A stretch of DNA of 64,000 nucleotides, taken from Aurantiochytrium sp. KH105. Lineage: Eukaryota > Sar > Bigyra > Thraustochytrida > Thraustochytriidae. Under the pieces are notes generated by a model that saw nothing but the letters and a program-made list of their open reading frames with translations, had not been told where the DNA came from and did not search any database. Positions 48,048 to 58,335 of this stretch are shown here, piece by piece. The translations under genes and the position numbers were made by a program. The DNA is taken from positions 126,840 to 190,839 of the forward strand of contig BGKB01000128.1 in the NCBI GenBank assembly GCA_003116975.1, given 5' to 3'. Each line of letters opens with the position of its first letter. The first letter of the stretch is position 1.

Positions 48048-49547
48048 TTAGACGGCAGCCATCTCGGGGCCGGCCTCGACGGCCTCAGGGCCGGCAGGGA
48101 CGATACAGTTCGCGGCGGCATCGTGGATGAGGTCGAGGTTCTCGCCCATGGCAGCGAGCATCTCTTCGCCGGTGCAGTTGCCGCGGAGGTGCACCTCGCC
48201 GATCCAATCGGGCAGACGCGTGTCCAGGCCCTTGACAGCCTCCTTGGGCTTCTTGAAGTAGTTGAGCGTCTTGAAGTAGGGCGACTTCTTGGTCTCGTCG
48301 AGGAAGTCAGCCTTGTCGGCAATGGCGCCGGTGAGCGGGGCGTTGGGCAGAATGTAGCCGTACACGCAAAAGGGCTCCTCGGCGCGGGGAGGGTTGATGG
48401 GGATGTCAAGCATGGCGAGGGTGAACTCGAGCATGGGGTTGACGCCCCAGACGTTGATGTGCGTATCGACAGTGGCGCCGCCGCCAACGCGCGGGTTGTT
48501 TTCGATGAGAATCGGGCCCGAGGGTGTCATCCAGGTCTCGACGTGAAAGGCGCCGGTGTGGAAGCCCATGGCGCGCGTGGCAGCCGCGGCGTACTGAATC
48601 ATCTCCTCCTGAACCTCGCGCGGCGAGAGCGAAGGCGCGATGGATCCGAGCTCCTGGTACGTGTATGGAAGGGCCTCGAGGTTGTCGAGGACGTTTGAGT
48701 AGACGAGCTCGCCCTTGTTGAGGACAACCTCAACGTCGAACTCGTTGATGCGGCCACCATAGATGTTGGGGAGCACGCAGGTCTCGGCGAGGACAGGCGC
48801 CTGGCGCTGCACGGCACCGTGGTTGACCTTGAGACCCCAGGACGAGTCAATGTCGGCAAAGACGCGCTTGAGGGTCTCGCGGAGCTCGGCGTTGTCATCG
48901 ACGCGGTAGACGCCGGCGCTGCCCATGCCAGACGAGGGCTTGACGATCATGGGGAAGCCAATCTCGCGGGCGGCGAGGTCGGCGTCTTCGACGTCCCAGA
49001 TCTGAACGGCCTTGATCGAGTTGATGTTTGCCTCCTTGAGAGCCTCGCGGGTGGCGAACTTGTCGCGCGCGACCTCGTAGGCCGAGGGCGGGTTGCCGGG
49101 GAGCTTGAGGAGGGCGGCGATGCGGCTCATGAGGAGCACGACGGCCTCGTGCGGGGACCACACGCCGTCGAACTCGAGACCAGCCTCGCGGACGGCCGCG
49201 ACGGCGTTCTCAGCGCCGTTCGAGGCGCCGAGATCGGCGAAGAGCTCGGCGTCGACGACGGGGCGGCAGGCGTCGTAGTACGCCTTCTTCTTGTCCTGCT
49301 GGAAGATGGCCGTAATGTACAGACCGTGCGCGCGGAGTCCCTGGAGGTGATCGCAGAGGAACTTGGCGCACGCCGGGTACACAAAGTCACCCGCAACGAA
49401 GAGCATGTGCTTGCCCTTGAGCGACGCGAGCCTCGCGCGCTGCGTCTCATCGTCCGCCGCGTTCGCCTCCAGGAGCGCCTCGATGCGCTCGGGCGTCAAG
49501 TCGTCCGCCTCCGTCACGGGCTCCGTGGGCGGGAAGGCGACCACCAT
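48048..49547 (-). CDS. ATP-grasp ligase (carnosine synthase / amino-acid ligase type)
   Basis: A 499-residue ATP-grasp enzyme. This superfamily joins a carboxylate to an amine or thiol through an acyl-phosphate. The nucleotide-binding strand and Gly-rich loop are at 199-215 (PMIVKPSSGMGSAGVYRV, with K203). Metal-binding residues lie in FHVETWM (E337) and ILIENNPRVGGG (E349, N351, R353). A pre-ATP-grasp N-terminal domain precedes them. The pattern resembles carnosine synthase 1 and bacterial L-amino-acid ligases, where a dipeptide is made, but the substrates cannot be fixed by eye. The ATG at 49547 is used; a CTG/CAG-rich leader lies just upstream. Confidence 0.8.
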   Translation of the reverse strand: MVVAFPPTEPVTEADDLTPERIEALLEANAADDETQRARLASLKGKHMLFVAGDFVYPACAKFLCDHLQGLRAHGLYITAIFQQDKKKAYYDACRPVVDAELFADLGASNGAENAVAAVREAGLEFDGVWSPHEAVVLLMSRIAALLKLPGNPPSAYEVARDKFATREALKEANINSIKAVQIWDVEDADLAAREIGFPMIVKPSSGMGSAGVYRVDDNAELRETLKRVFADIDSSWGLKVNHGAVQRQAPVLAETCVLPNIYGGRINEFDVEVVLNKGELVYSNVLDNLEALPYTYQELGSIAPSLSPREVQEEMIQYAAAATRAMGFHTGAFHVETWMTPSGPILIENNPRVGGGATVDTHINVWGVNPMLEFTLAMLDIPINPPRAEEPFCVYGYILPNAPLTGAIADKADFLDETKKSPYFKTLNYFKKPKEAVKGLDTRLPDWIGEVHLRGNCTGEEMLAAMGENLDLIHDAAANCIVPAGPEAVEAGPEMAAV

Positions 49548-49814
49548 CTTCTCCTTTTCCTTCTCCTTCTGCCGCTGCTGCTGCTGCTGCTGCTTGCCGC
49601 GCTGCTGCTACTTGCTGCGCTGCTGCTTGCTGTGCTGCTGCTGCTCGAGTTTCGGATTTGCTGCTTCCGGTTCTGCGCTCGCCTGCTGCGTCCGGGCCTG
49701 GTCTCTCCCACGCCACCCACCGCGCGACGAGTGACTGGCCGCGCCTCGCTTTGCTGGTCTCCCTTCCCCCCCCCGCTTCCGACTTTTTTTTCATTTCCTC
49801 GTCGAACCTCGCCC

Positions 49815-49902
49815 GCGTTTGCCCCACTTGCGCCGCGCGTTTGCCCCACTTGCGCCGCGCGTTTGCCCCACTTGCGCCGCGCGTTTGCCCACTTCGCCGC
49901 GG
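49815..49902. repeat. 22-bp tandem repeat, four copies
   Basis: Three perfect copies of a unit beginning GCGTTTGCCCCACTTG, plus a fourth with one deletion and changes. Seen directly. Confidence 0.93.
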
Positions 49903-51792
49903 CGTTGGGGCCCTGTGTACACAGACAGACCTCCGTGCACACGCAGTCTCCCCTGCCCCCTCTCTCCGCCACCCACTCCCACTGGCTTCCCGCGCCAGAG
50001 CCGGCTGCCGTAGGACCTCCTACGGTCTTGCTACGGATTTTCTTTTTTTTTTCTTCTTTCCTCGCCGCCGTCACGACCCCGAGCTCCGCTCGCGTTCGAA
50101 GTCCCTGCTTCTCGTGCTCTGCGGCTCCAAACTCGAGCCGCGAGCGGCTTCTGCAAAGTCTGCTGCTGCAGGACTCCGCTCCTGCTGCGATCTCCGCCGC
50201 GGGCGCCGGCTTCTGCGCAGGGGCGCGCGGCTTTCTCCGCGCGCGTGCCTGCCGGAGACGATAGCCACCACTGGTTTTCTTCGATTTCTTTGGCTTTTCT
50301 TGGCCGTTTCCGCGCGCGCCCGCGCATAGGGGTTCCTAGGTCTCAGCTACAGCCCCCGCGCGGAATGGGTGGTCGCCGCGCCGCGCGCCATCGTCTGATA
50401 CGGGTTAACAGCAGGTCTCCCGGCCGCCAAGCAAGGCCACGGTGGATTCCGGCCGCGCTCGCGCGCAGTCCTGGCTTGCTCGGAGCGCGTGCGCGCGGAG
50501 ACGTTTCGTGCGCCCCCCTTCTTCGGCCTGGGGTAGGTGGGTAATAGGGGGACGGCTTTTGCAGAAGAGGGCATAGAGAAAGATGCTTTCGCGCTGAAGA
50601 GTGAAACGAGCAATCCCGACATTCGCCAGTACTTGCGTTGCAGCTGCTGCTGCTGCTGGCTGCAACGCGTGCGCATCTTCTTCGCCAGCCACCGATCGCC
50701 AACCGCACCGACCATCGACCGAGCATTACCTCTCCCCGGCAAGGCGGCGCGGCTGCAGAAGCGCATTTCCTTCGCATCCGCCTTGCGATGCGTGGCGACG
50801 ATGAAGTGAAGCGGCAGCTGCAGCTGCAGCGGCCTGGCGGGTGGTTCTGTGGAGGGGTCCAAAGTGACAAGCCGGCAGTGCAGGCAGGCGCGCCAGTCAT
50901 TGCCGGCTGCGGCCGTCGTCCGCGGCATCCACCATCCATCCACCATGGCCACCATGGCCACCTTCCGTCCGTCCGTCCATCCGTTCATCCGTGGCAGGCC
51001 GGTGGCTGGCACGGGCTGCAGCTGCACTGCATGCGGCTGCGGCAGGCTGCGGCGCGGAGAGGAGAGAAGAGGAGACGAGAGGAGAGGAGAGCTCCGTGAT
51101 GCGTTTCGCGCAGCTGCAGCCAACCGCACCGAGCGCGAAGAGTCGAACGCACTCGCACGACTGGGAGGGGATGTCCGCACTACGACACTGTCAGTGCAGT
51201 GCGGCAGTGCAGTGCAGTGCAACGCAGGGCGGTACAAGGTGATGATGAGTGGTGGGTGGTTACCTAGTGCCGAGGGCGATCACAAATCAGAACGGGCGGT
51301 CGACGAACAAGACGAGAAGTTGGGACCGCTGGGTGGCGGCAGTGCAGTAGCAGTAGCTACAGCTACTTGCTTTGACGGCTACAAGCAATAGCGAGCTATA
51401 CAAATGGCAGTGGCCAGGTGGATGCCTCACTGTAGTTCCGAAGATGCAGGGCTCGCGGTGTCGCTGACCAAGCAACCATGCAACCAGTAGCAGCAGTGCA
51501 GCTGCAGCAGCAGCAAAGGTTTGTGAGCAGACGTGGCACTGATGCGGCGATGCCAGAGCTTGCGAAATATCGTGAACCGCGCCCGCCGCCATTTGCAACA
51601 TTAAGAAACTCCTTAAGCGCCATCGAGAATGTCCATTTCATCTCGTGCGAAAACTCGGAGGGCTGAGCCTCACATGGGAAGGTCGATATCAACCGTGGAA
51701 AGTCGGTACGCGCCCGGCGGTCACGGTGTGCTTCACCATCACCGTACGCAGACGAGCATAGAGTACGCAAATCGTAAGCGCAGCAGCAGCTG

Positions 51793-51837
51793 CAGCACCA
51801 GCACCAGCACCAGCACCAGCACCAGCACCAGCACCAG
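51793..51837. repeat. (CAGCAC)n repeat abutting the transposase start
   Basis: About seven hexamer copies ending three bases before the ATG. In the transposase frame they would read Gln-His, with a TAA at 51775 upstream. Confidence 0.92.
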
Positions 51838-51840
51838 AAA

Positions 51841-53805
51841 ATGCAGGAAAGCACCAACAGCCATGAATCCTTTCCGCGAGCGTCGTCGCTGTCGCAGTCT
51901 TCGCAGCAGTCGTCGCTGTCGGTGCAGTCGAAGCCTCTAAATGAAGATGGCAGTCGCTGCCGCAGACGTCTCTATCGTGATGCAGATGATGGCCAAATAC
52001 GTTCGCGAGAATCTGAGTTGCAGGGAGCGTTCATGAGGCAAGATGTCCGGGGTTTTCAAGGCTCCTTGGACAATCTCATTCGCGATTTCAAGGAATTACG
52101 AGATGTTACTATAGAATCCCAAGAAAAACTCCATGATCTCAGGCAGGAGAATGAGCGTTTCCGTAAGCAAAATGAGCATCTGAAGCAGGAACTGTCAGAT
52201 GCCAGGAAATCGGTCCAGCGTCTTCAAGAAGATCAGCAAGAAGATCAGCAACCTGATGCCATCTCGAGCACCAGTTCATGTGACGCTGGCGGCCGCAATG
52301 AGCATGTCATCGCTTCTACAGCTTCTGCGTCGAGATCCATAGAAGAGGACACATCTACAACCTCAGGCACCACCACAACCGAGGATCGGCCCCAGAAGCG
52401 CAGACGCTACACCGACAGCGACAAGTATCACATTTTTCGAACCTATCAAAGCTTTGGTCGAAAGGCAGCACTGTCTGCCGCTGCTGAAATTGGAATGCCA
52501 AAACCAACTGCAAGAAGTATTTTGCTTCGCTTCGATAGGGAGGGAAAAGAAGCCATCCACGATAAGCGGCTCGACAAGGGAGGCCCTGGGCCCAATTCGA
52601 AGCGAGAGGAGTGGCACGGCGAGATGTTGTGCGAATGGCTTCACTGGGATGCAAGAATTACCTTGAAGGCTCTCGTTGCAATGCTTAATGCTGAGATCGG
52701 TCGGCGTATCCTTTGTCGAGAACTAGACAAGGAGTGCCCGACCTGTGGTCCATTGCTCAGCGAATCAGAACGCAAAAGTGGATACCACGTGGACATCGAG
52801 GAGCGCATGGAGAGCGCCTGCGAAAAAGCGAAGGAAGAGTATGAGAAAGGTCATATCCGCTGCGAGCGGACGATTCGCGAGTGGCTCAGACAGGATCCTT
52901 ATTTGTACACTCGGAAGGCTGTTGTCAAACAAAAGACGTCTGCAAACACCGATGAAAACATGCGCAAGCGTCTCCTTTATGCGCAGGAGGTCGAGAAGAT
53001 GCTGACCAACAGCTCATATTACCCAATTTTTATCGACGAAATGCCTTTTTACTCGACGATGACGTCCACCAAGGGTCGCTCACAAAAGGGAGAGCGGGCA
53101 GTCGTTCTCGTGCCACCCGAAAGCAACTTAACGCATCGTAATCAGGTCGCCATGGCAGTGCATCATGAGCATGGGCTAATTTATGGATGTTCTTTCCCCC
53201 CTGTCAAGCGACAGAGGAACTGGTCAGCGCAGTACGGCAAAGAGGAATTCAAAGAGTTTCTTCGCGGCCTTTTTCATACCCTCATGGTCGGAAAAGATCC
53301 CCGGAGCAAGGTCGAATACGCGGAGACATTTAGAAATAAGTGCATCAGGATTATATGGGACAATGCATCCGATCATGGATGTCGACGTGAAGCAGCAAAG
53401 GCGGCTAACGGATTTCCTGAAGATGTCAAACCTGACAATTTTGACGAGTTCGTTTCCTTCGCACGCGAACGTGGGGCAACAGTCCATGTCGTGCACGCTG
53501 CACCAGTCTCGCCTCATCTGAACCTGTGCGAGATCTACAACGGGGTACTCTGTAGTCTCGTCAACACAGAGCGAAACCGATCTGATGTACGAGAAGCTCT
53601 GTTGGAGCCACAGGCTCGCGGCCGAGTTATCTCGAAACCAAACCAAGTGCTGGACAAAATCATCCACGGGAGCCTTGAAACACTGAAAAACGAGCGTGGA
53701 GCGCTTGCTGGCACTTTCGCAATTATAAGAAGTGTCTTACAGAAAGTCATCGACAAGAACGGTTTTCTGGACTGGGAATGGGTCAACCAGAAAGAGATAA
53801 ACTAG
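51841..53805 (+). mobile_element. Tc1/mariner/IS630-like DDE transposase gene
   Basis: A 654-residue protein. The N-terminus has a Ser/Gln-rich leader and a coiled coil at about 85-135 (heptads rich in Glu, Lys and Leu). A helix-turn-helix region follows (KYHIFRTYQSFGRKAALSAA, then AARSILLRFDREG-like text), as in IS630/Tc1 proteins. The catalytic triad appears as D399 (PIFIDEMPFYS), D507 (IIWDNASDHG) and E564 (SPHLNLCEIYNGVL, matching the SPDLNPIE motif). D507 to E564 is 56 residues apart, longer than the usual 34-41, so an insertion is present. The frame is intact. I could not find terminal inverted repeats by eye, so element boundaries are unknown. GC is lower than in the flanking genes. 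Confidence 0.82.
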
Positions 53806-54435
53806 ATTTTACAGTTGAACTTTTGCAAGTGTGCCAAAACGACCGAAAAGGAATGCGAAGCATCTACATTACATGTACTTCAAGCCGCTATCCGCATAAA
53901 TCTTGGTTTGGAACACGGTACATGCATTCCGTTCACAAGTGGGTTCACTGACTGGCTACAGATCAACGAAGTCGAATTTTTGTGTTGTTGCAGTGGTTGA
54001 TGTTCCTCCAAATGTCATGGGAAAGGGGTCCCCGCGAGTTCTTATTGGCGGATGTCACCGAGCCTCCTCATCTCTCTCTCTCTCTCTCTCTCTCGCTCGC
54101 TCTACCTTCGCCCTTTCTTCTCGTCCAAGAGAGATAGCAGTGCGCATCCAGGCAATACGAAACAAATCGCTTCGTTGTCCTTCCTTGCGATGAGATGGAA
54201 ATCTAAAACCGGACCATGACTCTTTGAGTCTACTTCCAATATTCATCAGCCGCGAATTCTTGTTTGCTCGAATAGAATGTGTGCACAAGCAAGAGACAGG
54301 ACGTATGTGCATTTTACAAGACCTGCACGTTAATGTTTACAAATATATTCACATGGTATGTGTTCTTGTTCTATAAACGCCACCCGTCCGAGAACCGTCG
54401 CAGGCAAATTTTCAACGCTGCGGCTGCTGCTCGCG
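53806..54435. other. Intergenic between transposase and nuclease-pseudokinase genes
   Basis: Low-GC DNA with a (CT)n tract at 54071-54096. No gene recognised. It may contain the 3' end of the transposon and the next gene's promoter. Confidence 0.5.
54071..54096. repeat. (CT)n microsatellite
   Basis: About 13 CT dinucleotides, seen directly. Confidence 0.93.
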
Positions 54436-56553
54436 ATGTCGGACCATCAGCTTCCCCTCGACGAGCCTGACTACTCCAAGTGGCCGGACTCCGCCTTTCA
54501 AGCCCTCACGCCCGATCATGTCAAGTTGTTTGACGATGAAAACGTGCAGAGATTTCGTGAGCATCTGGAGGAACACTGGTGGACAACTTTGAAGCAAAGT
54601 ACGAGTGGCACCCAGACACTGATAGCCTTTACTAAAGCGTCCTTGGACGCCTCCCGGCGCAGGCGTGCCGCTCAAGATAAAGAGACTGAGGAGATGCTGA
54701 AGGCGATCAAAAAGATGGACGAAGATACGGAGCTGATGGCGGAATATAATGCCGCGATGCGTGATGAGATTGATGCTAAAGAGAAAATACGTAGCATCTC
54801 ATGCGACCCTGAGCTCGCACCAGACGTCCGGGCGCGCAAGCTTGCTGGAGCGAACGCGGTCTACGTAGAGTTCGAGGCCGAGGTTGCCGAACTCGAAAAA
54901 CGCCTCGTTCAAAGGGGCTTGTTGAGGCCGGGAGATTGGTGCAGGTCTGCCCTGAGACGCGCCTTGTGCGAACGAGTCGAGAATCCGCCCACAGAGCAAG
55001 CCTCCAGCCTGCCACGCAGATGGGGCTTGGAATTTCAGCGCCTCGAGCACTGGGACGATTTTAACGCCGGCAAGAACCTCAGATCGTCCCCCGCATTTCG
55101 CTTGCGGATCGATGCGAATGCCTTCGTCACGGACGAGGCCTTTGATGCCTCGGAGAGCGAAAAGGGCTGCGCCATGATGATGTACGCGCGCTCCGAGGAC
55201 CCGCTGTTGCAGCACGTTTTCCGCCACCGCGATAAGCCGTTTGGCGACTTGAAGATGGCTCTCAAGTTCGAGCACATCGCCGTGCTAGGCGCGCGTCCCG
55301 ATCAGCTGTGGCTCGCAGGCAAGCCTGAATGGAACGGCGAAATGCGGCCCCTTCTGGTTCACGAGCACAAGAAGCCCGCGGTCTTCCCCGCCAGGGTTGG
55401 CGGAGGCACCGAGCCACGCCTCAGAATCTGGGAGTACGGGATGCGAAGAAATGACTCCTCGCGCTCAAATGACTTCCATCAGGGAGTAAGCGATGTGCTG
55501 CAGGAGGCGTACGGTTACATGATTACTCTTGGGCTGCGTTACGGCGCGATTAGCACGACGGAATATACCTGGTTTCTCAAGCGTGCAGATGACAACAGCT
55601 CTGGCACACAGACACCCGCCGGTCTCCTCGTGTCTAGTGCATACTCGTGCACGAGAACAGGATACACGTCCTTGCACAGAGGATACCTGACGGCGCTCTT
55701 GCATGCGCTGCGAGACGACAGCGCCTCCGGCCAGTTTCCCGGCCCCAGCACTCCGCTGGGGTTGAATCTCGCGGCCCAGTGGCGCGAGGCCCTTGGAGAT
55801 ACCAAGCTGGAGCGCGGCCTTGCGGACCCTTTCGAGCAGAGGATCTTCGCGTACCTTGCCGCCATTCAAGAGGGAAAGTCGGCGGCGGGCGGGCCCGGCG
55901 ATCTCCTCCCGCTCCAGCGCTCCGCCATGGCCGACCTGCTGCCCGTGCCCTGGGACAAGGCCTACGAGCGCGTACGCGAGTCTGCGGGCTCCAGCGTGCT
56001 GCGGCTGCGGCGCCCCGACGGGCTCGCTTTCATCGTCAAGACCCCCGTCGTGGGCGGGCCGGACGGCATCTCCGCCGCCGAGGTCGCCGAGGCGGCGAGC
56101 CGCGAGACCCGCGTCTACGCGGCGCTCGCCGCCTTGCAGGGCTCGTCGCTGGCCCCCATGGTCTACGGCGGCGCGCTCATGGACGAGGACCGCGGCGGCT
56201 GGCACGCCGTCATCACCTTGGACGTGGGCACGAGCTTGGACCAGCTCGAGGCGCCGCTCGCGGAAGGGGTGCAGACGGGAGCCCTCGCGGCCCTCGCTCG
56301 CGTGCACGCGGCCGGCTGTCTGCACGGCGACGTGGCGCTGCGGAAGTTTGTGCTTTGCCCCAGCACAGGCGCCGTGCGTGTGATTGGCTTTGCCCGCGCC
56401 GAGCTCGTGGGTGTCGATTCCGCCGAAGCAAAACGCGGTGCCGCGGCTGAGATATCCACCCTGCGAGACTGCCTCGGACTCGCGCAGGTGGACGCCCCGG
56501 AATCGCGCGTTGAAGACGCCTCGTCCAGCACGAAAAGAATTCGCGTGGCGTAG
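54436..56553 (+). CDS. Large protein with PD-(D/E)xK-like nuclease segment and C-terminal pseudokinase
   Basis: A 705-residue protein (731 if ATG 54358 is used). An N-terminal charged helical region reaches to about 170. A middle domain has PDQLWL (D289) and, 21 residues on, LLVHEHKKP (E310-x-K312), the D...ExK layout of restriction-endonuclease-fold nucleases. The C-terminal 170 residues look like a kinase fold: K535 in FIVKT, an SRETRVYAAL helix, a VITLDVGTSLDQL hinge, and LHGDVALRKFVL with H630 and D632. The catalytic-loop Asn is Lys637, and the DFG Asp is Gly (RVIGFARAEL), so kinase activity is unlikely. Nuclease plus kinase-like modules recall eukaryotic Crinkler-type (CR) proteins. Its 3' part is visibly more GC-rich than its 5' part. 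It lies 630 bp after the transposase, same strand. Confidence 0.65.
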   Translation: MSDHQLPLDEPDYSKWPDSAFQALTPDHVKLFDDENVQRFREHLEEHWWTTLKQSTSGTQTLIAFTKASLDASRRRRAAQDKETEEMLKAIKKMDEDTELMAEYNAAMRDEIDAKEKIRSISCDPELAPDVRARKLAGANAVYVEFEAEVAELEKRLVQRGLLRPGDWCRSALRRALCERVENPPTEQASSLPRRWGLEFQRLEHWDDFNAGKNLRSSPAFRLRIDANAFVTDEAFDASESEKGCAMMMYARSEDPLLQHVFRHRDKPFGDLKMALKFEHIAVLGARPDQLWLAGKPEWNGEMRPLLVHEHKKPAVFPARVGGGTEPRLRIWEYGMRRNDSSRSNDFHQGVSDVLQEAYGYMITLGLRYGAISTTEYTWFLKRADDNSSGTQTPAGLLVSSAYSCTRTGYTSLHRGYLTALLHALRDDSASGQFPGPSTPLGLNLAAQWREALGDTKLERGLADPFEQRIFAYLAAIQEGKSAAGGPGDLLPLQRSAMADLLPVPWDKAYERVRESAGSSVLRLRRPDGLAFIVKTPVVGGPDGISAAEVAEAASRETRVYAALAALQGSSLAPMVYGGALMDEDRGGWHAVITLDVGTSLDQLEAPLAEGVQTGALAALARVHAAGCLHGDVALRKFVLCPSTGAVRVIGFARAELVGVDSAEAKRGAAAEISTLRDCLGLAQVDAPESRVEDASSSTKRIRVA

Positions 56554-58131
56554 GCCTAAACTGAAATGAAACGTAATGAAATGTAGCAATGAAATGTAGA
56601 AGTAGGCGTTCTTGAGCCCGTACATTCTGCGGATTTGGGCCTGCCTGCACAGCCTTTTATTGCATGTAGTATCCATGTCCAGTGCGAAAAGACGAATTAC
56701 AAATGAGAAAAGTCGTGGCGTTTTCGAGTCCTTTGTCGAGATTCTCGAGCATATATCGCATGTCTCGCTTGTTCATGTCTGGCAGTTCATGCCTCGAATA
56801 GACTGGCTTGCAAACTGAGTACTCGACTCGGGCCAAGTCTTCAAACTGAGTACTCGGGCCAAGTCTCCAAACTGAGTACTCGGGCCAAGTCTCCAAACTG
56901 AGTACTCGGGCCAAGTCTTCACAAGACGCAAAATCTTATACTTCGACAGAGTCCGGACGGTAGAGAAGAGGAAATCGGACTCGGGTCTGTCGAAGATGGA
57001 GTAAATCGTAAATTGGCACTAACGCGCCCAACAAAACCTTTACGCGATACAAGTTTGTTGTCTTGATGAAATAACTAGAGTCAAGTAAATCGCCAGGGTG
57101 AATTTGATGCTGGCAAAATCAAACAATCTGGAGGTGGAACTCGACGTTCTCGCCACCTTCAAGGTTGTCTAGAGAATGTAGTGGGGAGCTTGTGGGTCAT
57201 ACATCCCTTGGTCGTGCTAGCTCATGCTGCGAGCGCTATTAGACTTCCTTTAGTGTCGCATGAAATTAGTGTTTGACGAGATCGGGTTGAACTTGTCATG
57301 GCGAGTGCAAGTTTGACTTCACCGCTTTTGTGTTGCTGCTGTCGCCTCACATCATTTCAATGTTCCACAATCTCTGAGTGTTCTTCGCGAGCTCTACTTT
57401 TTTATTCTTCAGCTTTCTTGGTTTTTCTTTCACAACGTGAGAGATCGATCCTTTTGCTGATAGGAGTTTATGGATCTACCAACCGTCATTCTCTGTCTGC
57501 CCACAAAGATGGAGTGTGTAGTTTTAGCGATTTAGTGCCGGGAGGGAAGTATCGATGCGATTAGTAGGTGTTGGGAAAAGGAAATGACGTGAGCAGACAG
57601 CAGCGCCAAAGAAGTAGTGAAGTAAACTAGGCACCCATGGGAAATCTATCATGGACTTGCCGTGCCAACAACCATCCAATCTCAGCAGCCACTAGCTCGT
57701 GCGACATTAAGGTAAGTCTAACATTGCTCAGAGCACGAACTAGCACGGCCGAAGATTTGAGATCATCCAACTCTTCACTACATCCTCGATCTTCACCACC
57801 AGACAGATTCATCTCAGCAGAATCGAAACCCCCCAGGCATTCCTAGCGTACTTTGACATACTAGCAATCCATTTGACTCTACTTATTCCAATAGTAGGCC
57901 TACATCGACCAGTTCACCAAGCGAGAGCAATCGACTCCGTGCAGGGTCAACGGCAAAATATGCGTTGAGGACCAGGCCTTTCTCCTCCCGTTGTCAAGAC
58001 TTGTCGTCCAAGTCTGGCTCGGGCTGCTCGCCACCCTGAGCAATATACGTCGCTCGCATGAGGGAAAATTTGCCTATTCGATGTTTCTCCTCAAGTTTAA
58101 GACTGCTGGACGTTCTCTTTGCCACTTGTAG
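56554..58131. other. Lower-GC intergenic DNA with 26-bp repeats
   Basis: These 1.6 kb downstream of the nuclease-pseudokinase gene have markedly less GC than most of the window. Apart from the 26-bp repeats, no gene recognised. It may be decayed mobile DNA. Confidence 0.45.
56811..56929. repeat. 26-bp tandem repeat, about four copies
   Basis: Unit CAAACTGAGTACTCGGGCC plus AAGTCTC; the first copy has a 5-bp insertion. It lies 260 bp downstream of the pseudokinase stop. Seen directly. Confidence 0.92.
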
Positions 58132-58335
58132 CTAGCAACTCGGCCCGTTCCAAGTATCATGTACAATTATTCTCGCGTAGATATCTTTTGGCTTCTGACA
58201 GCAAAGATATTGAGGTTTTCCATCCACCCTTTGTGCGATGAGCGTGTCCACGCGATAGACTTTTGTAAATGATGTCAAGTTGCACGTAAATAGAATAATT
58301 TTCGACTCATTTGCGACTTGCACGAAACTTCATGG
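58132..58335 (-). pseudogene. Possible chromodomain remnant
   Basis: A short minus-strand frame reads KVYRVDTLIAQRVDGKPQYL, then QKPKD and, further on, DTWNGPS before a stop. This resembles a chromodomain (YxVexIldxR...YlvkWkgy...TWEP), with the core KW lost. An upstream stop bounds it. Chromodomains are common at the ends of retroelement integrases, so it could be a transposon scrap. Weak evidence. Confidence 0.28.

Larger units (their letters stand above)
49548..51840. other. Long intergenic region, repeat-rich
   Basis: This 2.3-kb stretch separates the ATP-grasp (minus) and transposase (plus) starts. It holds (CTG)n near 49570-49645, a 22-bp tandem repeat, CAGCTG clusters near 50815, 51017 and 51497, and a CAGCAC repeat just before the transposase ATG. 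No gene recognised. Confidence 0.5.

Noticed and set aside
49815-49902. CRISPR array idea for the 22-bp repeats (also for 26-bp repeats at 56811)
   Set aside because: Repeats are directly abutting without unique spacers, and the genome is eukaryotic.
54358-54435. LRLLLAM near the alternative start as a Crinkler LxLFLAK-type targeting motif
   Set aside because: Only a loose match, and it falls in a segment that may be untranslated leader.
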